In this document: positions 54,104 to 64,000 of the stretch, in pieces
How the letters are laid out: each line of letters begins with the position of its first letter
Numbering within the stretch: position 1 is the first letter of the stretch
Assembly: GCA_024867545.1 (NCBI GenBank)
Contig: JANFNE010000021.1
Coordinates: 434,001 to 498,000, forward strand
Reading direction: 5' to 3'
From: Phytopythium helicoides
Taxonomy: Eukaryota; Oomycota; Peronosporomycetes; Pythiales; Pythiaceae
Length of the DNA: 64,000 bases
Notes under the pieces: model-generated
Database searches by the model: none
Told to the model about the DNA's origin: nothing
Seen by the model: only the letters and a program-made list of their open reading frames with translations
Made by a program: the position numbers and the translations under genes

Positions 54104-54208
54104 AATGGCTGCACCTGCTTGCTTACCGCCAGTGGTGAATGCGCGCGCCACCACCGCAACGCCTGCGGACGAACGGCCCATTCGCGCTCTTGCCGCCTCC
54201 AGCTCGCC

Positions 54209-55318
54209 ATGATCGACCTGCCCGTCATCGACCTCAAGCACTACAAGGCCACGGGCGACGCGGCCGAGTGCGCCAAGGCGGCCGAGTCGCTGCACAAGTA
54301 CGGCGTGCTCTGCGTTCGCGACGAGGTGCGTCCGATGGCTCGAGGTGCTGCTGGCTCACGTGGCGCCGACTAACCACCGCGTTGACCTGAGCAGCGCGCG
54401 GCGGACGCGGACAATGCGACGTTCATCGACATGATGGAGCGCTACTTTGAGACCACCGACTTCGTCGAGGACGCACGGCCGGAGCTGCACTACCAGGTGG
54501 GCGTCACGCCTGAGCTCAAGGAGCGCGCGCGCGACCACTGCAAGCGCGCCGAGGGCCTGGAGCCGCGCCACGCTCCCGTGTCGCTGTGCCCGCCCGAGGC
54601 CGACAAGAAGAGCCGCTTCTTCTGGCGCGTGGGCGAGCGCCCCAAGAACACCAAGTTCGTGGAGCTCAACGCCGAGCCCGTGATCCCCAGCAAGTTCCCC
54701 GAGTGGGAGTCTGTCATGAACATGTGGGGCGGCAAGATGCTCGACGCCATCACGGACCTCGTCGAGATCGTCGCCGTCGGCCTCGGTCTTGAGAAGGACG
54801 CTCTATCCAAGCGCATTGCCAACGGCCCGCACCTCCTCGCGCCGACAGGCAGCAACTTTAACGTCTACAACCGACTAAACGACGTGCTCGCCGGGTACCA
54901 CTACGACCTGAACCTGCTCACGATCCACGGCAAGTCGCGGTTCCCCGGTCTGTACATCTGGCTTCGCGACGGCACGCGCACGGCTGTCAAGATCCCGGAC
55001 GGCTGCCTGCTCGTGCAGGCCGGCAAGCAGATGGAGTACCTGACGGGCGGCTACGTGGAGGCTGGCTTCCACGAGGTCGTGGTCGCCGAGTCGACGCTGG
55101 ACGTGATCGCGCAGCGGAAGGCCGAGGGCAAGAGCCTATGGCGCGTGTCGTCCACGCTCTTCTCGCACACGGCGTCCGACCAGACACTCGAGCCGCTGGG
55201 CCGCTTCGCGACGCCCGAGGCCGTCGCCAAGTACCCTCCAGTGCTGGCTGGTGACCAGGTGCTGCAGGAGCTATCCCAGATCGAGCTCGGCACGGGGTTC
55301 ACGCTGCACCGGGACTAA
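54209..55318 (+). CDS. 2-oxoglutarate/Fe(II)-dependent oxygenase-like protein (IPNS-like fold)
   Basis: Two exons, 54209-54325 and 54395-55318, encode 346 residues. The N-terminus MIDLPVIDLKHYKATGDAAE with a following HKYGVLCVRDE is the usual DIOX_N start. The catalytic jelly roll shows the HxD iron motif in YHYDLNLLTIHG, a distal His in AGFHEVVV and a WRVSS element resembling the RxS 2-oxoglutarate-binding motif. It also has GLYIWLRDG and LLVQAGKQMEYLTGG. Members hydroxylate or desaturate small molecules using O2, Fe(II) and 2-oxoglutarate; the substrate cannot be told. The frame is intact and the intron is 69 nt. Confidence 0.83.
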
Positions 55319-55596
55319 CTCGTGTCCGTAGTCGCCTGATGTAATTGCCAATCCATCCTCTGTCGGTTGTCATCGCAGTGAAGCCATGTGGGATGCGTGT
55401 CAAAGTTCCGAGGGCGTGGCGTCCTTCCGTCGGGGGAATCTTTCCGTGACGAAGGCCTGATCGCTCCTGCCCATTGGCCAGAAACCCATCGCCCGCCATG
55501 ATGCGCGGGGTCTAATCACGCTGGTTGAAGGGGGCGGGCGTGGCCAGCGCCACTCCCGCTTGATCCTCGCGCCGACCACCCGCGACTGCTGCTGCC

Positions 55597-57188
55597 ATGG
55601 CCTCCGCCGACGACCAGGCGCCTCCGTTCACGCTCGGTACGCCTTAAAGAAGGCGTGGAGCGAGAAAGGCGGTGACTGAGGTCTCGTGCATTGCAGACAA
55701 GCCCCGCTACGACCAGTCGACGTACGCGGGGCGGTGGAAGCTGTTCGCGGAGCTCGTGTCCCCCAAGTGCGTCATGTGTGACCTATTGCTGGAGGAAGAT
55801 GCTCCTTGTCTAAGTGTCGGTGTGGTGGTAGGTGGCTGCTGCTGACACCGACGCAGATCGATGAGGCGGCCAAGACACTGGACGACTTCCGCAGCGGGGT
55901 GATCGCTCCTGGAGACAAGAGCGACGCTGAGCTGTGGCATACGCGCCAAGGTGAGAAGTGTGGACTCATATTATGAAGGGTTGAGCGGGCACTGACAGAT
56001 GCATGCTTCTGCAGTGTACGAGTCGGCGGTGCACTCGCAGACTGGTGAGCCAATCAACCCGCTGTTCCGCATGTCGGCGTTCGTGCCTGTCAACATCCCG
56101 ATCTGCGCCGGCATGCTGCTCGCGCCGCCAACGGTGCGCTCTCAATTGTGACGTCGCTAGGAACAGCCCGCGCTAACTGCAATGTCTGACCTGTGCTCTC
56201 TCAGCTTGGCCACACGATCTTCTGGCAGTGGCTCAACCAGAGCTACAACGCTGGCTTCAACTACGCCAACCGCAATGCCAGTAACGAGCAGGACAATGCC
56301 ACGATCTTCAGTACGTTCAATTGCTAGATCGAAATGTGTTGGTCATTCGTTTGCTCACAGAGTCCTTGCCTTGAACTATCAGAGTCGTATGCCACCGCGT
56401 CGTTTGTTTCGTGCGCCACCGCCGTTGGCCTTGGCCGAGCCGTGCAAACAGCCAAGTCGCTCTCGCCGGGAACAAAAGCCTTTTTGGGAAAGGTATTCGA
56501 GAGAAATCATTGCAAGTTGCTTTGTCAGCACTCACCACCGCTCTTGCAACTCAGATGGTTCCGTTCATTGCCGTGGCGAGTGCTGGCGCTTTCAACGCCG
56601 TCTCGATGCGCTTTAACGAGGCCATGTGCGTGACGCGCAGAAAAGCCGTGGCATGGAATCCTGCAATAACATTTGTTGTGGACAGTGATGGAATTGACGT
56701 TGTTGACGCCGACGGTGAAGTGCGTGGGCGTTCTGTGGCTGCCGGTCGTCAGTCGCTCTTCCAGGTCGCATTGACGCGTGTTGCACTCCCCGTTCCGAGT
56801 AAGCACTGGGTATCTTTGAATGCTGGCGGCTGTCGATCTCTAAAGCGTGAACTGCTTCCAGTCCTTCTCCTGCCGCCGTACTTGTACGAAGGTATGAAGA
56901 AGGCGCGCATCATGCCAACGGCCAAGTATCCGCGCCTGGCAGCTGAGCTTGGTACGTCGGCTGCATTCGCATCTCTATTGTAGTGTTTGCGGTATCTAAC
57001 CACCGATTCATGCTGATATGATTGCAGTCGTCTTGACGCTGTGCCTGTGGGGTGCGCTGCCTGGTGCTGTTGCGCTTTTTCCTCAGATTGGCTCCATTCC
57101 TGCCGACGCCCTTGAGCCGCAGTTCCGTGGGCTGACCGACAAGTCTGGCGCTCCCATCCGCGAGTTTTACTACAACAAGGGCGTCTAG
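55597..57188 (+). CDS. Sideroflexin (mitochondrial carrier)
   Basis: Ten exons: 55597-55636, 55697-55766, 55832-55950, 56015-56133, 56205-56310, 56383-56492, 56555-56625, 56686-56798, 56862-56951 and 57028-57188. These total 999 nt, 332 residues with every phase matching. Family blocks are: [118 protein letters not shown] and a C-terminal FYYNKGV. Sideroflexins are inner-membrane proteins, SFXN1 and related members carrying serine for one-carbon metabolism. Several introns (60, 60, 63 and 72 nt) are multiples of three. This is the most intron-rich gene in the window. Confidence 0.93.
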
Positions 57189-57517
57189 AGCAAGTAGGTG
57201 TCGTTTGTGCGCTCGCTCACGTCTGCTGTCAATACGCTGCGGGGTGTTTCCTCCCGCTTTGCCGGTGCTAGTTCACTTCCATTTGAGAAAAGCTGGGCGG
57301 TTTTGCTGGCTAGCTTCCTGCCCGATGATGAATCTTTCAAACCGGAGTGCATTAGAGCCACGCGCTCGACTGCTTTCCCTGGCTAGCGTGGCCGTGACAC
57401 CAATCAATCGCTATGGGGCAACATGAAAGCGGCCTGAGGGCAGGAAGCGAGCCACAACGTCCTGTAGTTTGTTCATAGTGGTATCCACACATTTCAAACT
57501 CCACCAAGGCGCCAAAA
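57189..57517. other. Intergenic, no gene seen
   Basis: This is a 330-bp spacer between the sideroflexin stop and the next start codon. No coding signal or recognisable element beyond an AT-richer stretch before 57518. Confidence 0.4.
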
Positions 57518-58779
57518 ATGCCATTTGACCTTGCCCAAGCTGTCGACCGCGGCGCCTTCAGTGCCGACGGCACCACGTACACGAGCGCTCTCTCGTCCTC
57601 ATCGCAGTCCCGCACGTCTCCCGCTTCCCAACTGGACACGTCAGGAGCGTCCTCGCTCGAGGCTGAGAGTAAGCAACCGCCGTCGACCGGCAATGCGACG
57701 CCAAGCTTCGCGCGGCTGCTGGGCGTCTCGCCGCGCTTCATTGCGCGCCACGCGCATTCGGCGACAGAGGCGACGCTGCTGCTGGACGTAGCGAGCGCTG
57801 CCAACGAGCTCGATATGCTGCTCGAGAGCCTCGCGGACCAGTTGGGCGACCGCGCGCGCATCCGCCAGGGGCTGCAATTGGACGAGATGATGCGTCGAGA
57901 GGAGAAAATGAAGGCGATGACGGCCAACTTTGCGCACACCACCACCCTTGTGCTACAGAGTGCGTGGTGGGGTCTCTTGAGGTGTAGCTCCTAGCTATTT
58001 GGTGCTGATGAGAGATGATTGTTGCTTTGTTACTAGAGCAAGCGCAAGGAGAGAACGACCAAAATGTGGAGTTCCTTCTGAGGCGATTTCAAGAGAAGCT
58101 CCAGGTGCTGCTGGATCTGCGGGTAATCGCGCGTAGTGGGACGCTGAACTACTCAAGATGGTAATGCTCACTTGCTGCTGTTCGGGCTGCAGTTTCTCCT
58201 GGCAATGGAAGTCGAGAAGCAGCATGCATGCCAGGAAGTGGAGCGACGAGCAATGCCTGGCAATGGGGATGCAAATGGAGACACTTCTACTGCATCCACC
58301 CGTGACGAAATGTGCGGCGTTTTGTTGATATTGCTATCCAATTTATTTAACGACTAACATTGTTTGCGCCTACAGGTTGCAACTTGAGACAGCATTACTT
58401 GAGCGGATCGGTTCGCTAGAGCAGACTATGAGATTTCCCGCCGAGGTCATTGCACTATCAAGCCTCGAAGAAACTTTGCAGAGGAAAAGTCGCCAACAGA
58501 TGCGCGAAGTGTGCTGGCCGGTGTTGTCGAACTCCATTTCGGACATTAGGTGAGCCTTTTCTTCCGACCTGATAATCCCGACAAGAGCTGACGACATAAA
58601 ACCTGGACAGCAGGCTTTCACAAGGAAATGTTCGCCTGAGTACGCCGTTCGGGTCAACACCTTCGTCATCTACCACAATGTCAGGTGCTGGTGGAAACGA
58701 CGGAGCACTGACAGAGAACGAGATTGTAATCGTTGATGACCCTACACCGCCAATCGGAGGTAGCAACACAACCAACTAA
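57518..58779 (+). CDS. Hypothetical helical protein
   Basis: Five exons, 57518-57959, 58037-58122, 58193-58311, 58376-58549 and 58614-58779, encode 328 residues and all phases match. The protein starts MPFDLAQAVDRGAFSADG. It has a Ser-rich disordered leader, then predicted helices around ATLLLDVASAANELDMLLES, FLLRRFQEKLQVLLDLR and ALLERIGSLEQTMRFPAE. It ends in a Ser/Thr-rich tail. No family motif is recognised, and no signal peptide or membrane segment is seen. Consistent splice structure and codon use argue for a real gene. Confidence 0.62.
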
Positions 58780-58876
58780 AAGAGCGGCAACTGGAGCGAT
58801 TGTGTTGTCATGTCAAGATTCTCTCATAATTGCTACTCCGTAAGTAAGCAAACTGCTGTTATTTGAGCCTCGATAT

Positions 58877-60890
58877 TTAATGGGGCTGGGACTGCCGGGA
58901 TTCGTCGACTGGGTCACTTTTCTCGCTGGTGCCCAACGAAACCTGAGGAGGCACGCTCGATCGAACGTGGCGCTTACCTTTGTCAACCTCCATATATAGT
59001 AGCATCGACTTGCGCACTTCCTCCTTTTTCGAGTCCTTAGTGCGCCACAAATCTCGCTAGAGTATCAATCAATGCGCTCAATCAGTAGGATGCATACCCA
59101 TCGGCTTTTGGTTCCCTTACCTCTTTCACGCGTGTTGTCTCAACGGCATCATGGAGGCGCTCCTCGAGCTCCCAGCAATATCGTTGCCATTTTTCTCTTT
59201 CTGATATTTGGCTTCCAATGATGAATGCATGGATGCACGTTAGATGTTTATCGATGCCTAAGAACACAAGCTCACTTACTCATCGACGAGGGCTCGTAAA
59301 TCAAGCGCTGCTTTCTTGGCGGCACTGAAATCGGTCTCTGCGCGTTTTAGTAATACTTGAAATTCGGCAGCTAGTAGGAGTGTATGGTAAGTTCAAGCGC
59401 TCGGACTCTGTGAGAATGCTCGCTTCTATGAGGTACAAACCTTTTTCATTGGCGCGACGAGTCTCGTTTTCTGAGACCTCATATTTCTTTCGGAGCTGTT
59501 GTAGCTCGCGGATTTGGTTGTCATTTGATGCCGTGGACGCTGCAAAAGCTTCTCTCAGTCGAGCTTTTGCCCTCTACGAAAACCAAGGAAGCAGACGTGA
59601 GATCACCGGATGCAAGGACACCGCATCATCCCTCGCTACTTCTTGATATACCTCGCAGTCTTCGACTTGAGTCCGAAGTGCATCGCGCTCGGCTGACAAT
59701 TCCTACATGATGCGTGGGTCAGAGGCACATGAGAAAACGAGAATGAAGCAGACCTTCAAATGAAAACTGAGGCATGGGCACCGCAAAGGTTGCTGCTACT
59801 TCGTCCAACAACGCGTCGTTCGTCGATACAACGTCCGCAACCCCATCAGAAGTTCCTGCAAAAAATCAAGGCCCTGAATCGTTCAGTTGCGGCACAAATT
59901 ACCCAGCATCCAGGTTCGCACAGCCCACCAAGTTGTATGCCAAGAGATCGCAAATCCCCTTGCAAAAGCGTCGGGCCGTCGCGGCGAGCGTAGAGCGGAA
60001 GTAATGCCAACGCAGAGTCGCGAACGCTTGGACGACCAGGCACACCGTCGCTATCCAGAGCTCTGTCGACGTTGTCGTGGTTTGTTCGCAAGTGTTGCTG
60101 CCTCGGCCACACGTTCATGATCAGCAATCGGATCCAAATCAACTGCTTACACCTATACAGTATGATACCTTGAGGGCCGCTAGCGCCTGGTCGGTCAGCG
60201 GGCCATTCTCGTCGCAAAACGAATTCCAGAGCATCTTCACGCCGACGCGTGCCCAGCTGGGCGAATCAGCCTGGAGCTCCAAGGGTTTTGTAGTGGTTTG
60301 GGCAACTGCATCGTGGAGCTTGACGACCTGCTGCCCGAGAAAGTCGAGGCACTGCTGCTTCTCTTTCTGCAGTGAACCGTAAATGTGACTACTGCTTTCA
60401 AGTGATGGAAAAGACGGTCCGCACCAGTTGGAGCTCGTACTCGTGGAACCGCAGCTCCTGGGCGTACACGGCTGCCTGGAGCGTCTCGAGCTGCTTGCGA
60501 AGCTCACGGGTGTCGGCGTAGAAGGTCTAGCGCACAGCAGAGACAGCGTGAGGTCCCGTGTTTACCGTGAGACAGGTTACGAGTCCCTCTCGACACCTTG
60601 ATGCCCTGCACGTGCCGGCATCCTTTCTGCGGTCCCCATCAGCAGCAGCAGCACAACAGCACGACGCCCATCAGTCGATTCTCGACGGTCTCCGCGTCGT
60701 CGAAAATCCTCAACAACAACAAAAAATAAAAAACAGAGCGCACCATACCCAGCAATAGAGGAAGAGCTCCTTGGCGCCGCATTCCTGGCAGCAATACCTC
60801 GAGAGCTTCTTGAGCGCCTCGCTGATTTCTCGTCCGAAACACGCGGCAGAGCGGGCCGTCAGCAAACAAAATCCGACCTGAGGCGGAATC
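58877..60890 (-). CDS. Cys-cluster plus coiled-coil protein (5' end uncertain)
   Basis: At least nine minus-strand exons can be followed. The first (lower border 60749) carries LSRYCCQECGAKELFLYC. It splices to 60597-60626 (KGCRHVQGIK), then 60425-60526, 60169-60366, 59929-60097 and about 59754-59855, with further short coiled-coil exons down to a stop at 58877-58879 (ending SRQSQPH). The start of the protein is four cysteines spaced like a small zinc knuckle. A long coiled coil follows (TRELRKQLETLQAAVYAQEL, RDALRTQVEDCE, REAFAASTASNDNQIRELQQ, REKWQRYCWELEERLHDAVE). An N-terminal Cys cluster followed by a coiled coil recalls ATG14/UVRAG-type proteins, but this is only an architectural resemblance. 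One junction near 59754 does not keep phase. The initiator ATG was not found. Confidence 0.5.
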
Positions 60891-61448
60891 CTACGGTACG
60901 TTTCCTCACGCGGTGGGGGACCTGTGGCCCATGTTAAACCGCCCGTGGTCTCCTCACGCGTCCAAGCCTCGCAGCCGCGGGGTGCCACGCTCCGGAGCAG
61001 CCGAGTCCAGCGCCGCTCCGCGCGTTTCGCTTCAACCGGGTCCAGCTCCGAGAAAAGCAGCCATTTTTCGCGCCGTCAATACAAACCGCAAGTCAAAGGC
61101 CGAACGCTCCGCGCGCGCGCCGGCCGAAACCGCCGCATACTGAACCCAAGTCAAACCAAATTTTTCACGCGGAAGCCGCGGCGAAGGCGCCCAAGTACCC
61201 ACTTCAACTGGCCCGTCTACGCGCGCATACAAACGCCGACATGTCGGTCCGCACTGAGAAGCCGCCGCCCCTTCCCGTGGAGAAATAAGCGGAAAAGATA
61301 CGTGCCCATCCTCTTGTCTATGTTGCCCTTCGGCAATTCCTCGACGCGAGCCGGCGGCCACGGATCGCGATCATTGCTCAACTCGCCAGCAGCAGCAGAA
61401 GCCCAGCCCAGTCCCAAGCAGAAGACAGCGCTCCGACCGACGCGGTAC
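60891..61448. other. Divergent intergenic region
   Basis: This region lies between the 5' end of the Cys-cluster gene (-) and the MAPEG gene (+). The plus-strand frame running into the MAPEG start is open but basic and motif-free, so the ATG at 61449 is preferred. No other feature is supported. Confidence 0.35.
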
Positions 61449-62027
61449 ATGTCGGTGACGGCGGTGCACGTATCGCTGTTCCCGGCGCACGGCGCGATAC
61501 CCCTCGTGGTCGTCGGCGCGGGGCTCGTGAACGCGTGGGCGGCCCACAAGGTCGGCGTCGCCAGGCGCGCGTTCAACGTGCCCTACCCGCAGATGTACGC
61601 CGAGAAGAGCGACAAGCACGCCAAGGAGTTCAACTGCGTGCAGCGCGCGCACCAGAACACGCTCGAGCAGCTCCCGCTCTTCTACACGCTGCTTTTCACG
61701 TCCGCGTAGGTTTCTCCATTTGCCATTTTTTGTGATTGGTGGGCGAGGTCTGACCGAGGGTTTGCCACAACAGTATCTACCGTCCCAAGGTCGCCGTCGC
61801 GGCCGGCGTGGTTCGCATCCTAGGTTTTATCTTCTACATCAATGGCTACTCGTCTGGAGATCCAAAGAACAGAAGAAGAGGAGGATTTGGTGAGTCGCAG
61901 ACTTGGCTCTTGCATACACCGAGACGAGGTCGCTAACGCTTGCTATTTGTGTTTATCAGGAGAGCTCGCAACGTTAGTTCAGCTAGGCTTGACCATCGAA
62001 GCATCCGTCCGGCTGCTTCGAAGCTAG
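61449..62027 (+). CDS. MAPEG-family protein, microsomal glutathione S-transferase 3-like
   Basis: Three exons, 61449-61705, 61774-61889 and 61960-62027, encode 146 residues. The first membrane segment is IPLVVVGAGLVNAWAAHKVG; then come RRAFNVPYPQMYAE, FNCVQRAHQNTLEQLPLFYT (the conserved FNC.QR.HQN..E..P.F block of MGST3/LTC4 synthase), YRPKVAVAAGVVRILGFIFY and YSSGDPKNRRRGGFGELATL. MAPEG proteins are four-helix membrane enzymes that conjugate or peroxidise lipids with glutathione. The start at MSVTAVHVSL fits family length. Confidence 0.92.
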
Positions 62028-62844
62028 CCATCCAAATCACCTCCAGAGTAGCAGAAAGTGAGAGACTGACAAGAGAATGAAGAGAGAAGAGAGACTCCAG
62101 TGAAGTCTGAAGGAGAAGAGAAAGATGAAGTTGAAAGCGAAGAGATGAAGAAGAAGGAGATGGCAGGAAGCCATGAAGCCACGAAGCTGACCGATCGAGA
62201 AGGTCGCGTACGACGCCGGCGAGAGCACCCTCTAGAGCCCACAGCCTCATGCAGGTCAATTGGAAACTGCAGCCCACGAGTGGATGTCAACGTCTCCCCT
62301 CTGGGAAGGAAAGAGGAGGGGCAGTGCTCGAGGAGACCACACCCTACCGTAGCAAGAGCCGACAAGGCGACCGTCCCACATCGAGACGGTTGCCGTCGTG
62401 TCGAGCCCAGGAAGATCACGAGTCCGCGCAAGCAGCGCGCGCGCTCACGCCCGGCAAACCCAACTGCGAGTCGATAGGAAGCTGCAGACGATTTCACAAC
62501 ATGAGTTGACCCACCGTAGTCTAGTGCAGAAGTATAGTAAATGCAAATACCAAGCGCACAACAACTTGATCAGTTTGTTTTTACAGTAGCACTGCTGCTC
62601 CTTGTCCATCGTGTCAATGCACATTCCGGTGGCAGGACCAATGTTGGAGAGTCTATGAGCGCAGTGGGCTTGTTGATTCGAGCTTACCAAGCTGTTTAGT
62701 TTGTGCGCGTTGGATGATTTGACCACGTTTGACAAGTGAGGACACGTGATTCGGTAATTGTTGGCTGTCATAAGCTTATGAGAGGCAACGCTAAAGAGGT
62801 AATGCACACGCAGCTCTGCGCATGGCAGGCTGGATCAATGACGC
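62028..62844. other. Intergenic region with purine-rich tract
   Basis: These 817 bp lie between the MAPEG stop and the ATIC stop. The first part (about 62040-62175) is strongly GA-rich on the plus strand. Frames here encode only charged low-complexity peptide. No transposon terminal repeats or conserved domains are recognised. Confidence 0.4.
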
Positions 62845-64000
62845 TTAGTGGTGGAACAGACGCAGGTTCGAGAAAGCCATCGTCATGCCGTACTCCTCGC
62901 ACGCAGCCTTGACGTCGCCGTCGCGGTTGCTGCCGCCCGGCTGCGTGATGAACTTGACGCCAAGCTTGGCGGCGTGGTCGATCGAGTCACGGAACGGGAA
63001 GAAGGCGTCAGACGCGAGGCTCACGTCCGTGAGCGAGGCCAAGAACTCCTCCTTCTCCTGCTCCGTGAGCGGGGCGGGTGCCGTCTCGAACAGCTCGTTG
63101 AACGTGGCACGCTCAGCGGGGGCCATGTCTCCCTCAATGTAGCGCACGCGGGCGTTGACGCGCTCCTGGCGCTTCACCGACGGCTTGAACGCCAGAGCCT
63201 GCACCTTCGGGTGCTGACGCAGGTGCCAAATGGCCACCTTGCGACCGGCAAGCTTGACGCAGTCAACACGCGACTGCTGGCCGGCACCAACACCAATCAT
63301 CTGGCCGTCCTTAGCGTAGCCAACAGAGTTCGACTGCGTGTACTTGAGCGTGATGGCCGCAAGGATCAGGTCACGCTGCTTGGCATCCGTGAGCGCGCCG
63401 GCTCCCGACGTCTGCACGTCCGCGAGGTGGGCGGCCGAGAAGACGACATCGTTGCGCTTCTGCGAGAAAGTAATGCCCGCAACCTCGCGGAACTCGTACT
63501 CGGGGAGCTTGAAGTTCGGGTCGGCCTCCAGCACAATGAAGTTGCCGCCCTTCTTGGCCTTGAGGATCTCGAACGCAGCCGGCTCGTAGCCCGGCGCGAT
63601 GATACCGTCGCTGACCTCGCGCTTGAGAATCTTGGCAGTCGCCTCATCCACAACGTCGCTGACGGCGACAAAGTCGCCGAAGCTCGACAGCGGGTCGGCG
63701 TTACGCGCGCGCAGGTACGCGAGCGACAGCGGCGTGAGCTTGGTCGAGGCACCGACCTCGTAAGCCGCGTGCAGCGACTGGTCCAGCTCGACGGCGACAG
63801 CAGCACCCGCAGGGCTCACGTGCTTGAACGAGGCAGCGGCAGGCAGGTTGAGCGACTGGCGAAGCTCGCGCACGAGCTGGTAGGCGTTGGCCGCGTCCAG
63901 CAGGTTGATGTAGCCGGGGGTTCCGTTGCGCACCTGGAAGGGCAGCTTCTGCGAGGCCAGGCTGAGGATAGCGGCCGGCTTCTGGTGCGGGTTGCAGCCG
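62845..64000 (-). CDS. ATIC: Bifunctional purine biosynthesis protein ATIC/PurH, C-terminal part
   Basis: About 384 residues of the AICAR transformylase half are present; the IMP cyclohydrolase half lies beyond the right edge. Landmarks are GCNPHQKPAAILSLA, GYINLLDAANAYQLVRELRQ, AAASFKHVSPAGAAVAVEL (catalytic Lys-His), SSFGDFVAVSDVVDEATAKI, REVSDGIIAPGYEP, QSNSVGYAKDGQMIGVGAGQ and SDAFFPFRDSIDHA, ending NLRLFHH as in animal and bacterial PurH. The domain transfers a formyl group from 10-formyl-THF to AICAR, the penultimate step of IMP synthesis, in the cytosol. The frame is intact across the visible part with no intron. Confidence 0.95.
   Translation of the reverse strand, partial: GCNPHQKPAAILSLASQKLPFQVRNGTPGYINLLDAANAYQLVRELRQSLNLPAAASFKHVSPAGAAVAVELDQSLHAAYEVGASTKLTPLSLAYLRARNADPLSSFGDFVAVSDVVDEATAKILKREVSDGIIAPGYEPAAFEILKAKKGGNFIVLEADPNFKLPEYEFREVAGITFSQKRNDVVFSAAHLADVQTSGAGALTDAKQRDLILAAITLKYTQSNSVGYAKDGQMIGVGAGQQSRVDCVKLAGRKVAIWHLRQHPKVQALAFKPSVKRQERVNARVRYIEGDMAPAERATFNELFETAPAPLTEQEKEEFLASLTDVSLASDAFFPFRDSIDHAAKLGVKFITQPGGSNRDGDVKAACEEYGMTMAFSNLRLFHH

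Noticed and set aside
62028..62844. A degenerate retrotransposon in the ATIC/MAPEG spacer
   Set aside because: The frames are charged low-complexity peptide; I found no terminal repeats, reverse transcriptase, integrase or gag motifs.
1..64000. tRNA, rRNA, CRISPR or prophage-like elements
   Set aside because: No tRNA B-box with matching arms, no rRNA-like stretch, no regularly spaced identical repeats with unique spacers, and no phage genes were noticed; genes are eukaryotic with introns.

Overview
The window looks like nuclear DNA of an oomycete (Peronosporales/Pythiales type). The evidence is: GC-rich, densely packed eukaryotic genes; short spliceosomal introns (about 57-88 nt in the models below, GTRNGT donors, CTAAC/CTGAC-like branch sites); a KRE6/SKN1-type beta-glucan synthesis protein; a START-FYVE-GAF protein; an oomycete-style Myb/SANT-like domain; and standard eukaryotic housekeeping genes. 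I cannot name the species. No tRNA, rRNA, CRISPR array or intact transposon was recognised.

Layout. 1-15.8 kb: partial PAS-like gene (-), EAF-family elongation factor (+), UBE2H-like E2 (+, 6 exons), CWC25 splicing factor (-), and a giant acidic coiled-coil protein of about 3,250 residues (+). 16-18.7 kb: a SETD3/LSMT-like methyltransferase (+) convergent with a small SET protein carrying a mitochondrial-like presequence (-), with a tandem duplication between them. 20.3-36.5 kb is the most unusual part: two intronless BiP (ER HSP70) genes in inverted orientation, nearly identical over about 1.6 kb but different at both ends. Between them lie a putative chimera of a Myb-like domain and an HSP70 lid (-), COG8 (+), a PhnP-like metallo-beta-lactamase (-), the SKN1/KRE6 protein (-) and a decayed Gly/Ser-rich adhesin-like relic (-). 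37.6-49.9 kb: START-FYVE-GAF protein, a coiled-coil protein, a MORN-repeat protein, COQ9 (-), and a myristoylation-type PP2C. 50.8-64 kb: PUS3 (-), PRIM2 (-), a 2-oxoglutarate/Fe(II) oxygenase-like protein (+), sideroflexin (+, 10 exons), a hypothetical protein (+), a Cys-cluster coiled-coil protein (-), a MGST3-like MAPEG protein (+) and the C-terminal part of ATIC/PurH (-).

Functionally this is mostly unlinked housekeeping: ER folding (two BiPs), Golgi tethering (COG8), mitochondria (COQ9, sideroflexin), RNA maturation (CWC25, PUS3), DNA priming (PRIM2), purine synthesis (ATIC) and cell wall (SKN1). Several neighbours are divergent and share short promoters. A CCAAT-box-like element, GATTGGCTGAAAA, recurs in several of these.

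Caution: at least a dozen conserved reading frames are broken by apparent single-base indels (CWC25, the giant protein, SETD3-like, COG8, metallo-beta-lactamase, SKN1, the adhesin relic). Correcting one base each restores family-like proteins and whole-codon totals, so most are probably assembly errors. Exon borders were read by eye from splice signals and reading phase, not from transcripts.
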